Source of the DNA: Iris pallida
Lineage: Eukaryota > Streptophyta > Magnoliopsida > Asparagales > Iridaceae
DNA length: 64,000 bases
NCBI GenBank assembly: GCA_029216955.1
Contig: JANAVB010015600.1
Location: 31,075,874 to 31,139,873 of the forward strand
Direction: 5' to 3'
This document shows positions 37,300 to 53,979 of the stretch, in pieces. The translations under genes and the position numbers were made by a program. Under the pieces are notes generated by a model that made no database searches, was not told the DNA's origin, and was given only the letters and a program-made list of their open reading frames with translations. Numbering within the stretch: the stretch's first letter is position 1; each line of letters begins with the position of its first letter.

Positions 37300-38518
37300 T
37301 GTCACGACCCGCACCTTAGAGTAAGGGCACGAGACGTGGGTACGTCCAGCTAATGCCGCAGTGTCGACGGTAGAACGCTGTCCTAGGTCACAACATCTAA
37401 CAATGTAAAGCTAAGCAGTTTCTACTCCCCGAATGGGGGTGACATAGCAGAAAGTAAACTCAATCACAACTAAGGCAGAAGATAAGATAGAAAGATAGAT
37501 AGATAATACTGCTGAAAGAAAAGGAAATCCACAAGTACAAACAGAGAGTCTAGTGTCTAAGATAAGTACATATCCCAAGATCAAATATATACAATCAGAT
37601 CCCAAATGACAATAATAGTAAAACCTAGACTAGGGAGCCTCAGTCTCTATAGCTAATGGATCCGGCTGGAAATCCGGATCAATGGTGTCATCTAGAGCTG
37701 TCCCGTAGTAGGTATCCACACAGGCCTCCTCCTCGTCCTCTGTAATATTTTCAACAGGTCCAGTCAGGACAGGAGCGAGTATAATACATCTCAACAGATC
37801 ATAGCAGGTTAGAAATATAATCATGCAGTAAAGTAAGATACATGAACTGAAGAAATACAATATGTAAACAGAGAGAACTGTAATAGAAATATCTACTATA
37901 CATAGAGAACTAACAGTGGCTAGTGAGTCAGAGTACAATAGAGATAAATGGCATAGGAGATTCTGATGCTACCTATGGAAAGATTCCGATGCTTCACTAC
38001 TTGGATAATATTCACATGTCTACTTTTACTCCCCCGTACCCCCAATCAATACACAAGGATCCAGCCAGGTTATGTTATGATTCCATGCAATGGCCCACAA
38101 GGGATGATACATGGATGCCCATAAATGGGTGATTCTAGGAATGCCCATAAATGGAAGATTCAAGGAGACTCTGTGATCATGAGAGTACATGTCACAAGTG
38201 ATCAATGAACCAAGAGCATAGTGATACACAATGTAAGTAAAACGCACAGAACATGTAATCCGATGCTCCTGAAGTATAACATCTCAAGAAGGGATCCATA
38301 TAGTAATAATCCTGTGACCAACGTGACAGTATCAAGTAAAGTAATTTAAAGCAGGAAAATAATTCTAAACAGGATATAAAATGATCAGAGAATGTACTCG
38401 CTGGTATCTGAGTGCCCAAGATGAAAGTACTGTCCGAGGAGTGGTGTCTGGCTCCTATTTAGAATAGCACAAGTCACAACAAGTCTAAAATGATAACAAT
38501 GCAATTCAATACATTCTA

Positions 38519-38740
38519 AATGAATCTAGGTCAATATAGGCCAAAGTCAACTCTGGTCAACTTTGGTCACCCTAGAAGTCAAACTAGGTCAACTATGGTC
38601 AAACTAGGCCTAACAAGTCTAAATTAGGTCAAACAAGTTATTCTAGGTCTAAACTAGTCTATACTAGTCAACATGATCAAGCTAGGTCAAGTCTAGGTCA
38701 AACTTAGACTAACTAAGGTTTTGGTCAACAGAGACTAGTC
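38519..38740 (-). promoter_or_regulatory. Array of TTGAC(C/T) motifs (W-boxes) in LARD-2 LTR
   Basis: Eleven GGTCAA or AGTCAA motifs (TTGACY on the element strand) in about 220 bp, interspersed with CTAG-containing spacers. Conserved in the other LTR (45500-45725, 12 copies) and in solo LTR C (50815-50935, 9 copies). It is downstream of the predicted TATA, so it may be only a repeat; WRKY binding is inferred. Confidence 0.55.
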
Positions 38741-39639
38741 CACAAGGTAATTAGGCCAAGGATTAACTATCTAATCAAACTCTATAAGGCTAACTCAATC
38801 AACCATAGGCTAACATGTCTTTAGGATACCTAAGATACTCTACCACAATGTTAAGGTATAACCAATCTCCTATACATGTATATCACACAAAATATATAGC
38901 CTAACTACATATTACAATATCTATATACATGACCAACTATATATATATATATATTAATATATATATATATATATTATATATATATATATATATATATTAA
39001 TAAATAACTATAATATATATATATACACATATATATATATAACTATAGGAGAGGTGTCAAGTGTGTGTGCATGAGTGAGAGGGTGAGAGCTAACTGTGTG
39101 TTGTGTGTGTGTGGTGTGCTGACAGTGAGTGATATTAGGAAAATCAGTGAGTAGCTCAGCAGTGTAGCAAGTGTCAATGTTTGTTCAGTCCAGTGGACAG
39201 TAGGATGTGTGTGTGGGATAGTTGACAGGTTTAGCTAGGGAGTGTGTCAATGCTTGTGTATGTGAGAGTGAGTGAGTGATGTGTACAGTCCAATACTGGA
39301 CAGTGAGTGTACATGAATGAGTGTGTTGCTAAACAGGGAAGAAAAGGAAAGGAAACCAATTCATGTTTTCAGTTTTCAGTCCCAATGGTTTGAAATCCCA
39401 TTTGAATCCAATTAACCACCAAATCAACCCAAATTCGATACACAAGTGATTACATATAGGAGAACTATATTAGGGACTTTAACCATGCTAACAACAGTAT
39501 TAATTGGGTTAATTTTGATGCAAATTTCGAATTTAGAAACTGGAATATAAACTGAAATATGTGTATCAGTCCAAAATAGGTAAATGGGAAATAATGGTTT
39601 AAATCATTCAAAATGTAAATCAAAAGGTTGGTAATGAGT

Positions 39640-40310
39640 ACCCAACAAGTGTTCGTGTCCCAGAGGGTGTCTTGTGTCCACCACAACATGACACGACGTG
39701 TCCACATCAATTAAACCCAAATCGAGCACAACAGGCACTGTACAGTGCACTGTCTCGTGCACAAGTGCACGCGTGTCGTGCACCCGACATACGCCAAACT
39801 AGGCCTCATGCTCACCAACCTAGGTTCGCCTAGGATAAATCTTCGTGTCTATCATCCTGATTCGTGTCCTAGTTCATCGTGTCCAGAATTCTAGGGCCGT
39901 ATCAGTGGCGACTGAACGCGTGGCGCGTGTCAGTGAAATACCAGTGCACGAGCTCGTGCTCGCTCGACACGACACGGGGACACATGAGACTTGACACACG
40001 TAGTGTCAGTCATTGCCCTATCATGTCCAGTGAGTGTCACGTGTCCACGTGCTGTGTCCAAGGCGCAATCGCCCCCGAGCAGCAGGGAAAACACACTGCT
40101 CGCGCGCGTTGCACCCGCGTGTGCACGTATCCAAACCGACACGACACGACACCAAATCAATCCCAGTATAATAAAAATCATAAGCGAGACAAAAGCACAA
40201 ATTCCTATTCAAAAACTTTTCTAAAAACAGATCGAAATGCCCTTTGGGGCATTTCATCAAACACCTATACTAGTGGGCTGATACGTGTCCATTTAGGACA
40301 CGAAATGGAC
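39640..40310. repeat. CpG-rich CGTGTCC / GGACACG cluster in LARD-2 LTR
   Basis: Many short variants of CGTGTC and its complement, including three ACGTGTC (ABRE-like) and CACGTG sites. The copy at 46690-47350 has lost several CpGs to TG/CA. Peptides predicted across it on both strands are by-products. Confidence 0.7.
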
Positions 40311-40648
40311 ACAAAATCCTACAAAAATTTAGGGTTTGCTAGGGGACACTTAGATCTAGGTCAATATGTAATAATAACAGCATCTAACATTGAGTTTTAG
40401 AGATTTACCTATTGGTGTTACAACTACTCAAAAAGCTCCAAAGGGGGTGTCTCCTTGCTCTCCAAACTTCACCAAATTGCTAGGAAACTGAAATAACATA
40501 CACAAACAGCAAGAATACCTAAATTAAAACCTATTGCAATTTTTTGAAGGAAAAAGGAATTAATTTGGATTTCTATGAATTAATGAAGTTGGTACATACC
40601 TCTCTTTCCAAATGAAACTTTCCTAAAGAGGCTAGCCCTAATAGAAGA

Positions 40649-40935
40649 GTATTTATAGGGTGGGATTCCCTAGGCTAGTGTGGTGTGGCCGGCCATAGAG
40701 TGAATTAGGGTTAGGGTTAGCTAGTGGGTTGGGCTAAGTTGCTAACTAATGGTTTCAAACCATAAGTCATGGCTTATGACTAAAAGCCTTTCTATTCTAA
40801 CTTGAGTTTAATGACTAACCATGGGTTAACTCTAGTCTAACTAGGGTTACATGACCTAACCAAGTCCAAACACAACTAGGGTTAGCTTCTTGGTTAGTCT
40901 ACCAAGTCAATGCTAGTCAAAGTCAACATAGTCAA
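40649..40935 (-). promoter_or_regulatory. LARD-2 U3 promoter: TATA with four W-boxes upstream
   Basis: On the minus strand CCCTATAAATACTC (TATA at 40658-40651) is preceded about 250 bp upstream by four TTGACT boxes within 31 bp (40905-40935). Identical arrangement in the 5' LTR: TATA at 47708-47718, boxes at about 47945-47975. Confidence 0.65.
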
Positions 40936-42108
40936 CCATCATTCAAACAATTCCAAAATAAATCCTAAAAATTCCCATAAATTCAAATAAATTATAATAA
41001 ATTCAAATAACCTTAAAATGACAAAATATCCCTATACTAGAAATGATAAATGAAATACCCTAATCACCTGGCTAGGCTCTAGGTCACTTATCTCTAGTGT
41101 TACACTAGCAAAATACCAAATCACAAGTCATATTTTTAAATAGTTTAAAAATGATTAAAAATCACCAAAAATCATAATATGAAATAAATATCAATAGATA
41201 ATAATTATAATTACAAAATTTCAAAATTACCCTCATTTGGAAAACTGGGTGTTACAATCCTACCCACCTTAGAAAAATTTCGTCCTCGAAATTAAGATGA
41301 TCGCACCCCCTTCTAGGTCAAACATAGTCAAGGGTCAATCACTAGTCAATTTCTTAGGATTTTACCTATGCTAGCTACCTAGGTGTTGGCAACTAGAACT
41401 TTGCTAAAAGAGAACTCTATAATAGGCTAGCTCTTAACTTTCCAATCCTATCAAGGCTGATACTATAAATCTCATAGGTTACAGGTTTATAAACACACAT
41501 TCCCCACATCAAGGACTAACCTATATATATATCCACAGTTGATACTAATGGGAGTAACATCCCTATTTTTCGACAATCAAGGTCCTAAGAATTTTTATCT
41601 AAACCATGCAATTTGAAGGAATAGCATACAGGGTCAGGGCATACTGTAGCAGTTGGAAGTCTCACCTAGGTGCATTGGTCATTCTAGGTCAAAACAGTAC
41701 TATGGTATCAACATACAAGCAATCTAGGGTGTCCTAATTGGTAAGGTAAGGGAACAACAACCATCAAGGTTGTAAGTTGTCTACCATCCTATATAAAAAA
41801 ATTAGTCATTAACAAAAAATTGAGAAATTATTAAAAGGTTACTATTCCATAAAATGGTAAAAATTAAAATTTAGGCACAACAAATCACAATTAGATTTTT
41901 GTCTTGACACGATCTAAGTTGATCAATTTCGGGATAAATCGAGATTTGGGCAAGATGGGGAATCAATGAAATCAAGTATGAGCACGAACATCCAATGACG
42001 AAGATCCAGGTCATGATTAAATTTAATTCAACTGGATACGAATACGAGGTTCATAGGCGATAAAAATAATTCCAAGGAGAATTGTCAAGGCTGTTGGATA
42101 AGATTCTA

Positions 42109-42760
42109 CGACAAGTTTAACTATGTCTCTATCCACGTAGATTAATATGAAAAGCGAACCAAAAGCAATAGGTTGATCAGACCATCATACGCCGGTTCTG
42201 ATTAGACAATATGTTAGTGGGTGCGCACCCAATAAAATATGTCATGATCAAGCTCGAAAAAAATAAGCTTGTAAAACTAAGGATAATTAGCAGCATAAGA
42301 TATAAGTAAGGGTGGTAGTGATGAACGAAGATACATAGTCCAGATTCTTAACTAAATGGGTCAAGCAATCAAGATAAGGTACAAGGTTAAGCATTTAAGG
42401 AATCAAGCAGAACATCATCATATGTCGGGTCGAAGGAATTGAGTCAAGGCTGGATCTCTAATTGAAATCAGGAATAATTCAGCATCATGGTAGAGGTTAT
42501 AGTTTAGCCATTTGACCAGAAAATCATAACAAGAAAATAGAGTACAAGGAGACAGGTTTTAGTGGGAAATGATATACCTATACGAAGGTGAGTTCGTCTA
42601 GGTCAAGCATATAAGATTTGTTGGAGGGTAACAGCTAGTATTACATTCCGAATGTCAAGGTCACGATAAGGAACGTCAAAGGATCTCAAATAGAAAGTGG
42701 GGATTCAAGAGGTGGTAAATAAATGCACAAGATAAGGAAGATCAAGTTAATCATCTGTTT
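42109..42760 (-). other. Conserved non-coding LARD internal domain (LARD-2)
   Basis: Minus strand aligns block by block with 11490-12347 of F3, with stops in all frames. The most conserved core is GTCTAATCAGAACC through GATCAACCTATT and GGTTCGCTTTTCAT. Confidence 0.75.
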
Positions 42761-44240
42761 CTGATACCCTTAAGTTCATCTGGTCATAACTTGCCAATCG
42801 TATCCTTACCTCACCAGTCTCTATATAAAAATTTAACCTTTACCTAAGCCTTTACCATGACTACCGTAGGCAATTTCCAATTTTCAAACATTACTCATGA
42901 AGCATAGCCTTCACATTTAGGAATCAACATTAACCATTTATTTAAATTTCCAAATTCTTTCACCTTGTCTTAAATTTGGCCCGAAATCTCTAAATCCCGT
43001 TTACGAATTCCTTGAACTTGTTCAAATGGTTCTCCTCGTGTTATTTAATTTAAATACCTTTAGGCCTTACAAAACTTATCCTCCATCATAAAATCGACTT
43101 CCATATTTTCTTCGACATACACCTTTGAATATTATTCTCCTAAAAAAAATTTCCACAACAATCTCTAAATTTCTATAACTTTATGTTCCCTCTATCCCTA
43201 GTCATTTCCTTGCAATATCTTGTTCAATATCCTTATTGAATGCAATTAATTTCTCTTTTCCATTACTAACCTTCTACATAGCCTTAGGGTAAAACTTCCC
43301 AAGAATCAATAACCAGAGTTTCGAGGTTCTCAAATCTAGGTTGACCTTGAATATCCTCATCAGTTTGAATACACCTATAAACTATCTCAAAACCCCAAAA
43401 TCTTCCTAAGTGTGATTGTTTCCAGATTGGTAGTATACATCTCTTGATTCTATTCGAGACCTTTACCACATTTCTATCTCAAGGTTTCAATATTGAACAC
43501 TCCACATTTTGATTTCCTCTAGATCATCATATAATAATCAGTTATGTCTCCTCTGAGCTACATGATTCACGTCACTCTTCAGTCTTTCCCAGGCAGAAGA
43601 TATGAAGATTCAAGGGTTTCGAGGTACATCTGGTAGGGATGATAAGATATGGGTGATTGGTGTAATTAGACAGAGTTTAAGATAAGAAGAAAATAAGAAT
43701 GCAAGGAAATAATGGCAAGAAGGAATAATGAAGATCTGTTCTTTCTCATCTGTTCAAACGAGATGAACCCATCAAGCTCAAATTCAAAAGTAAAAAATGA
43801 GGGTAAATCCAAACAAAAGGAAAAAGGAATTCCAATTGAAGATCAAAATGAGTTTCTCAGGGGTCGTCCCAGGAATCTCTCAAAGAATCCTAAGTGTGAT
43901 TGAGTGCCTTGAATTTGAAAATATTAAATACAAAATTAAAATCAACAACTACAGAATTTTATCAAAATCATAAACTAATACCAGGATTCAAAGTTCTACA
44001 ATGATTCCACCAAAATCAAATTCAAATCAAGAAAAAAGGTGAATCAAAATAAGGGAAAGGGAGTTTAAATCAGAGTTCAAAATAAGATTCTCAAGGGTCA
44101 TCCCAGGAATCTCTCAAAGAATCCGAAGTGTGATTGAGTATCCTCTCATCCTAACATCTTAATTTCTATATCCTGTAGCAGGCTCGTAGTAGTACAACTA
44201 AGTCGTTGTGCTACTACGAAATCGTACTAATGCGAATCTC

Positions 44241-44267
44241 GACCTGCATGGGCCTCCACTAAAAACG
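44241..44267 (-). promoter_or_regulatory. Leader block of LARD-2
   Basis: Minus strand: CGTTTTTA then GTGGAGGCCCATGCAGGTC. It differs from Tekay-1 by one base in the conserved part. Confidence 0.7.
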
Positions 44268-48297
<4,030 letters not shown>

Positions 48298-48302
48298 TAA
48301 TA
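48298..48302. repeat. Target-site duplication TAATA, right copy (LARD-2)
   Basis: Directly after the GTTACA end of LARD-2; matches 37295-37299. Confidence 0.9.
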
Positions 48303-49582
48303 GAAGGTAACTAATCACATGCCCGTAAACTGTATTGCTTAATGAATTGTATGCTTGTAAGACGTTGTATTGAATTACATGACAGGTGATGGCATAGTCT
48401 CAAATACTTGGGCGGTGAGTATATCGATCCTTAGCTCGATGAATAGTTGGTAACACAGATGTTAAGGTCCAAGAACTGGATAGTGGGTATGCTTGAGTAT
48501 GTCGAGCCTCAGCTCGATGAATGTATGCTAAAACAGATGTTAGTCCCAAAGGTTTGGGCGGTGAGTTTATTGGATTGGTTAGGAAGATGTACGATATCAA
48601 AGGTGGCAAAAGGATTGGGTAACAACATTCTAGTATCCCGTCGCCGATGTAGAATGTTGATTATGCCAAGTCCCTAGGTAAGATGGTAAGATGGTAAGAT
48701 GGCAAGATGGTAATACAATTAAGAATGATTGTTGAACACTTAGTTTTCCTTATTATGCATTATATGTTGTCTTCTTAGATAAGTTGCATATAGTTGCATA
48801 GTCATGGACAACTTGTATACAAGGTAGTTCCCTGAACGATAATCTGCGGCCACGGACCCGGTTCATCCAAGGGGGAAACAATGATTGATGCCGACGTACT
48901 GGCATCGGTATACGGGACTTGCAGTGGGGCTAGCTACCTGTACTGAAAGGACGCAGTATACCAAGTAAGATGGTCCAAGATGGCGTATTGCCAGTGACTT
49001 TCATATAGCTAGGTCCCGTGTTAATGATGTCTTATGTAGGAAGAGTAAGTTATCACTCAGTTACAGGAAAGGATGTCGGTTGTTGGTAAGAAATCACCTG
49101 AACGGTGATAATCATATGAATCATTATATTGTGCCTAACAATGTCTTGTGCAGGCTGAGTAAGTATTATAAATGTACATGGATGGCTATACGACCGTGGG
49201 TAAGAATCACCAAGGGGTGATATCATATTGTTTTACATTGTGTTGGCTATAAAAAATGCATGCTTTACTTCTTGTCGGTTATGAATATGAAATTGACCCT
49301 AAGGCAACGAGAAAGATCACTTTTAATAATGTTCTACAACATGATTACTTAGTGTTTTCTTCTTAGGTGAGTTGGGCCAGCACCGGTCGCCAGTACATAG
49401 ATAATGGACTGACCCACGTTGTGGGCATTTTACAGGTGCTTGTGCTTGGGGGAGATCGATTGATCAGTGCTTGCATCGATGAATCGAATGGGTGTACAGA
49501 AGCTCTTCTTACAAGATGATGCTTTCTGCTATATAGGACATAATGCGTGGAACAGCGTAACCCAGAGGTACCAGTGAGATTA
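48303..49582 (+). repeat. F4 3' LTR, piece 2
   Basis: Sequence between LARD-2 and solo LTR C; no gene. It contains two imperfect copies of a ~100-bp unit (about 48408-48480 and 48480-48570, both with GCTCGATGAAT and ACAGATGTTA) and a GTAAGATG microsatellite (48678-48712). It is assigned to F4 because it continues 37299 once LARD-2 and one TSD copy are removed. Confidence 0.55.
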
Positions 49583-52182
49583 TGTCACGACCCGCACCCT
49601 AGAGTAAGGGCACGAGAAGTGGGTACGTCCAGCCTACGCCGCAGTGTCGGCGGTAGAACGCTGTCCTAGGTCATAACATCTAACAATATAAAGCTTAAAC
49701 AGTTTATACTCCCCGAATGAGGGTGACATAGCAGAAAGTAACTCAATCACAACTAAGGCAGATGATAAGATAGCAGATAGATAGTTAGATAAAACTGCTG
49801 AAATGAAAGGAACATCCCAGAGTCTAAGTGTCTAAGATAAATATATAATCCCAGATCCCAGGTATCAATATGTACAATCATCCAGAGAGTAAAGTAAATG
49901 AAACACATCCTAGTCTTAGTGGGGCCTGCTGCTGGTCCAGGTCCAATATCTCATCTAAGGTAGCCCGTAATAGGTATCCACATCAGCCTCCTCCTCGTCC
50001 TCTGTAATATTTTCAACAGGTCCAGTCAGGACAGGAGCGAGCACAATACATCTCAACAGATCATAGCAGGTTAGAAAATATAGACATGCAGTAGAGTAAG
50101 ATACAGGAAACTGAAAGAAGCATGGAATGTAAACAGAGGAGACTGTAATGGAAATATATATATACTGTAAATAGAGAGCTAACTGTGGCTAGTGAGTCAG
50201 AGTACAATATAAACATGTGAATGGCATAGGAGATTCTGGGAACTATACTATGGAGTGATTCTGGGAACTACACTACTTGGATATTATTCACATGTTTACT
50301 TCTACTCCCCCGTACCCCCAATCAATACACAAGGATCCAGCCAGGTTATGTTATGATTCCATGTAAAGGCCCACAAGGGGTGATACATGGATAGCCCATA
50401 AATGGGTGATTCTGGAAATACCCATAAATAGGATGATTCTGGGAAGTCTCTGTGATCATGAGAGTACATGTCATAAGTGATCGAAGAATCGTGAAGCATA
50501 GTGATACACCATGTAAGTGAAACGCACAGAACATGTAGTATACGATGCTCCCTGAGGGGATAACATCTCAAGAATGGATCCATATAGTACTAATCCGTGT
50601 TACCAACGTGACAGCATCAAGTAAAGTAATCTAAAGCAGGAAAATAATTCTAAGTAGGATATGAAATGATCAGAGAATATACTCGCCTGGTATCTGAGTG
50701 TCCAACTAAAAAGTACTGTCCGAAGAGTGGTGTCTGGCTCCTATTCAGAACAGCACAAGTCACAACAAGTCCAGAATGGTAAAATGAAGCACTACTGTGC
50801 ATTCTACATGAAACTAGGTCAATCTAGGCCAAAGTCAACTCTTGGTCAACTCTGGTCAACCCTAGAAGTCAAACTAGGTCAACTATGGTCAAACTAGGTC
50901 AAACAAGTCTACACTAGGTCAAACTAGTCTAGCAAGTCTATTCTAGGTCTAGTAAAGCTGTACAAGCCCAATCTAGGCCTGTTAGTCAAGCAGGCATACA
51001 CAGGCCATAGACTATTCTACCTAAGCCAAACCAAACACATACACCATTCCAATTCCATATCTAAGCAATACACTATAGATATACCTTGTAATCTAACCAT
51101 AACCCACATATATATATGTGATACATATATATAGTGCACACACACAAGCCACATATACTTGAGACATATCTATACTACATAACCTATAACCCATTGCAAA
51201 ATATCTTCATTAGATACCTATAGGATACACAAACCATATTATATATCACATATACACATTTTACATTATATGTATATACACTACATTATATATATACATT
51301 ACATTATATGCATATACAATAGGATATATATTTAGGGAGGGTGTGAGTGTGAACGTGAGGGTTGTGCATGTGACTTGAGAGCACATGGGTGTGAGTGTGG
51401 TAGTGAGACATATGTGTTGGTGAGACAAGAGTGAAACAGTGAAGGGAATTATATAGGTGTGTGTGTGTGTTAGGTGCTAGAGGATAGAGTGATCTGTGAG
51501 AGTGTCCAAGTGTGTGTGAAACAGTGAGAGAGAGTGACAGGGGCTGGTGTGTGTGTGTGTGGTGTCTACATGTTTGTGTGTAGTGAATGTGTGAAACAGT
51601 AAACAGTGCACACTTAGCAATTCAGTGAGAAGAAAAGAAGAGTCAAACATTAGTCCCCCCCCCAACAATCTCAGGTTTGAACATTAAAACTGAACAGCCC
51701 ATGCTACATATAATATCACTTTAAAACCACTAAAACAATCCACAACTATTCAATCCCCAATTTTAAACCCAAACTTCCACCAATTCCAACCAAAATCGAT
51801 ATAGCATTAGATGACATGTAGGTGAACAAGTTAGAAGCTTAACAACATGCAATTATCAGTGTTTAATGGGTAAAATATTGATGACAAACTCATATTTAAA
51901 ATCTGGAAGAAAAACAGGATACTTGGATATTACACAGTTTTCAGAAAAATAGGAAATGGAATTTAACCAACAATTTCGAACTAAAATACCAATCTATAGG
52001 TTGGTACAGTAAAAACACATTACATACGTGTTGTAATCTGGAAAACAAGATACATGATTTTAAATAGTTTAAAAAGATTAAAAAAAATCACCAAGAATCA
52101 TAATATGAATTAAATATAAATAAATAATAATTATAATTACAAAATTTCAAAATTACCCTCATCTGGAAAACAGGGTGTTACA
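49583..52182 (-). mobile_element. Solo LTR C, LARD-2 family (2600 bp)
   Basis: Edges TGTCACGACCCGC (49583) and GGGTGTTACA (ending 52182) match the LARD-2 LTR ends, but the LTR lacks about 1.4 kb corresponding to 39640-41130 with the TATA and CGTGTCC cluster. Flanking 5-mers are GATTA (49578-49582) and GAATA (52183-52187), a TSD with one mismatch. No internal region adjoins, so it is a solo LTR. Confidence 0.85.
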
Positions 52183-52187
52183 GAATA

Positions 52188-52395
52188 TAGCCAAGTTGGC
52201 GAGTCCTATGAAAGTAAGTCAGCATTTTCAGTTGTAGCCTAAATGGCAAGTGTATACTCAGTTGGCTATTCAAGTGTGTTGTAATCTGTTGTAATCTCTA
52301 TTTCAGCTGCAAGCCTTGTAATCTATTTCAATTATCAATAAATAGATACATTACTCATATCACATTATTCATATCTTGTGTGACTTCAAATTATC
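52188..52395 (+). repeat. F4 3' LTR, piece 3
   Basis: About 210 bp between solo LTRs C and D; rich in GTTGTAATCT and CAATTATCAATAAA. No gene. Confidence 0.5.
52391..52395. repeat. Target-site duplication TTATC (solo LTR D), left copy
   Basis: TTATC at 52391-52395 and again at 55279-55283, directly flanking the LTR. Confidence 0.9.
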
Positions 52396-53979
52396 TGTCA
52401 CGCCCCAGAACCAGAATACCGGAGAACGGGAGAATGACTCAACCAGCTACGTATTACGGGTAGATGAATACCATATAATATGATCAATGCTGACTAAAAG
52501 ACGAGGGGGTGCATACTACATGAAAGTCTTACTAGGGTTACTCAACATCTATTATCTCAATCATTCAAATAAGAAACAGTAAATAGAGAACATGTAAGAT
52601 AAAGCATTAAGGCGTCACAAACGCTTGGTCAAAATGTTATTGAGATCTGGCTTTACAAAACATAGCCAGAGGATATAACAAGGTATACACAATCGTTATC
52701 AGCTGCAGTCTGACTTAGTTCAATTATGTAAAAGTAAGTACAAGACAATCCGACTAACATGTCGGTACCAAACGGCAAAAGTGAAGTAAATAGTAAAAAT
52801 GAGCAGGGAAGCAAGGGACCCACTCGTGTCCTCCGGCGATCATTCCTCTAGTATTGACCATCTTGGAGGTGGAAGTAAGATGAGTCCTCGGGAACAGGCT
52901 CTAAATCTGGCCATGCAAAACCAGAGAGGTTAGACCTCTAATAACAAGTACCGCAAGGAAGCACGATATGAGAAATTAGAACCAGTGATAAGAGTAAGAA
53001 TAAGATAAAAAGGTCTTTACTTGCTACTGGGGTTCGCACAACATCACGACACTTCAAGCCAACTTTCCAACCAAACATGGACAGAAGTTGGCCCATCATG
53101 TCCTGACGTTCTGCTCATCTCAGTAGTTAACAGAGTAGGTACAGTACACAGTCAAATCAATTTAAACGGCCATACAACTACTACGGCTAGCTACTGTAAG
53201 TTCCAAGTTACCATAGAAATATACAATAAGGGATTCCTCAGTTATTACTATGTACAAGCAAGGCTAGTCTACCCAATCAATTAATTGCGTCAATCATGAA
53301 TTAGACGAGTCCCAGCAGGACGCCCGTTATCAATATATAATAAATAATATAAGCAGATATCGCTCCCCGCCCGTATGGCATATTTGTAGTATCAGTGGGA
53401 ACCAGCCGGCATGTCGGGCACTAATTGTCCCCAATAATGGCTGCCATGTAAGAACTCGGGAATCCATTCTCTCCATGCAATCGTTATTTTATTTAGCTTA
53501 ATAGTCCCTATATTGATTGAAATCCCATGCCATGGATCATGGTCATTCAGAATGAGTACTTCCGTACAGAATACGATATGTACAACTCTACAACGATGTC
53601 CGTGCGGTTGGATTGTAGGTCTTATATAGCGTAATGCAACAATCAAACCTAGCCATGGAATAATCATACCTTGACTGTAAGATGCACATGCTGCCTTTAT
53701 AGAAAAATGGAAGTCAACATGTATCCATCTGCCAATGTTCGGATCGGCTAGTCGATCGCAATGGTTCATGGTTCATACATGAACGTGTCTCATTCAATTA
53801 GATAAGACGACTAGACAGTCTTTTAGTTCCAACTAGAAACACATGATCAATTATTAGTCAAGGTAACAATCAATGCCAATCAATGTCAATCAAGGTCAAT
53901 TCGGGACAAGAAACAGCAAAAAAGGCACTATGGGTAGCAATAGATGGATGCCCATCTATACGGCTGGGTAAGTCAGGGT

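Larger units (their letters stand above)
37300..41256 (-). repeat. 3' LTR of LARD-2
   Basis: Contains (minus-strand order) a U3 with four W-boxes (40905-40935), a TATA box (40651-40658), a CpG-rich CGTGTCC-type cluster (39640-40310), TG-rich microsatellites, interrupted TA runs (38940-39030) and a dense W-box array (38519-38740). Confidence 0.92.
41257..44267 (-). other. LARD-2 internal region (non-coding)
   Basis: No ORF above background. It contains the conserved LARD domain (42109-42760) and a duplicated ~100-bp segment near the 5' side (43840-43900 and 44085-44140, both with CCCAGGAATCTCTCAAAGAA). Confidence 0.85.

Noticed and set aside
39879..40400. ORF of 173 codons, repeated in shorter form at 46975-47452
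   Set aside because: Crosses the CGTGTCC cluster in the LARD-2 LTR, on the strand opposite to the element. The two LTR copies differ in frame and length, and the protein has no recognisable domain.
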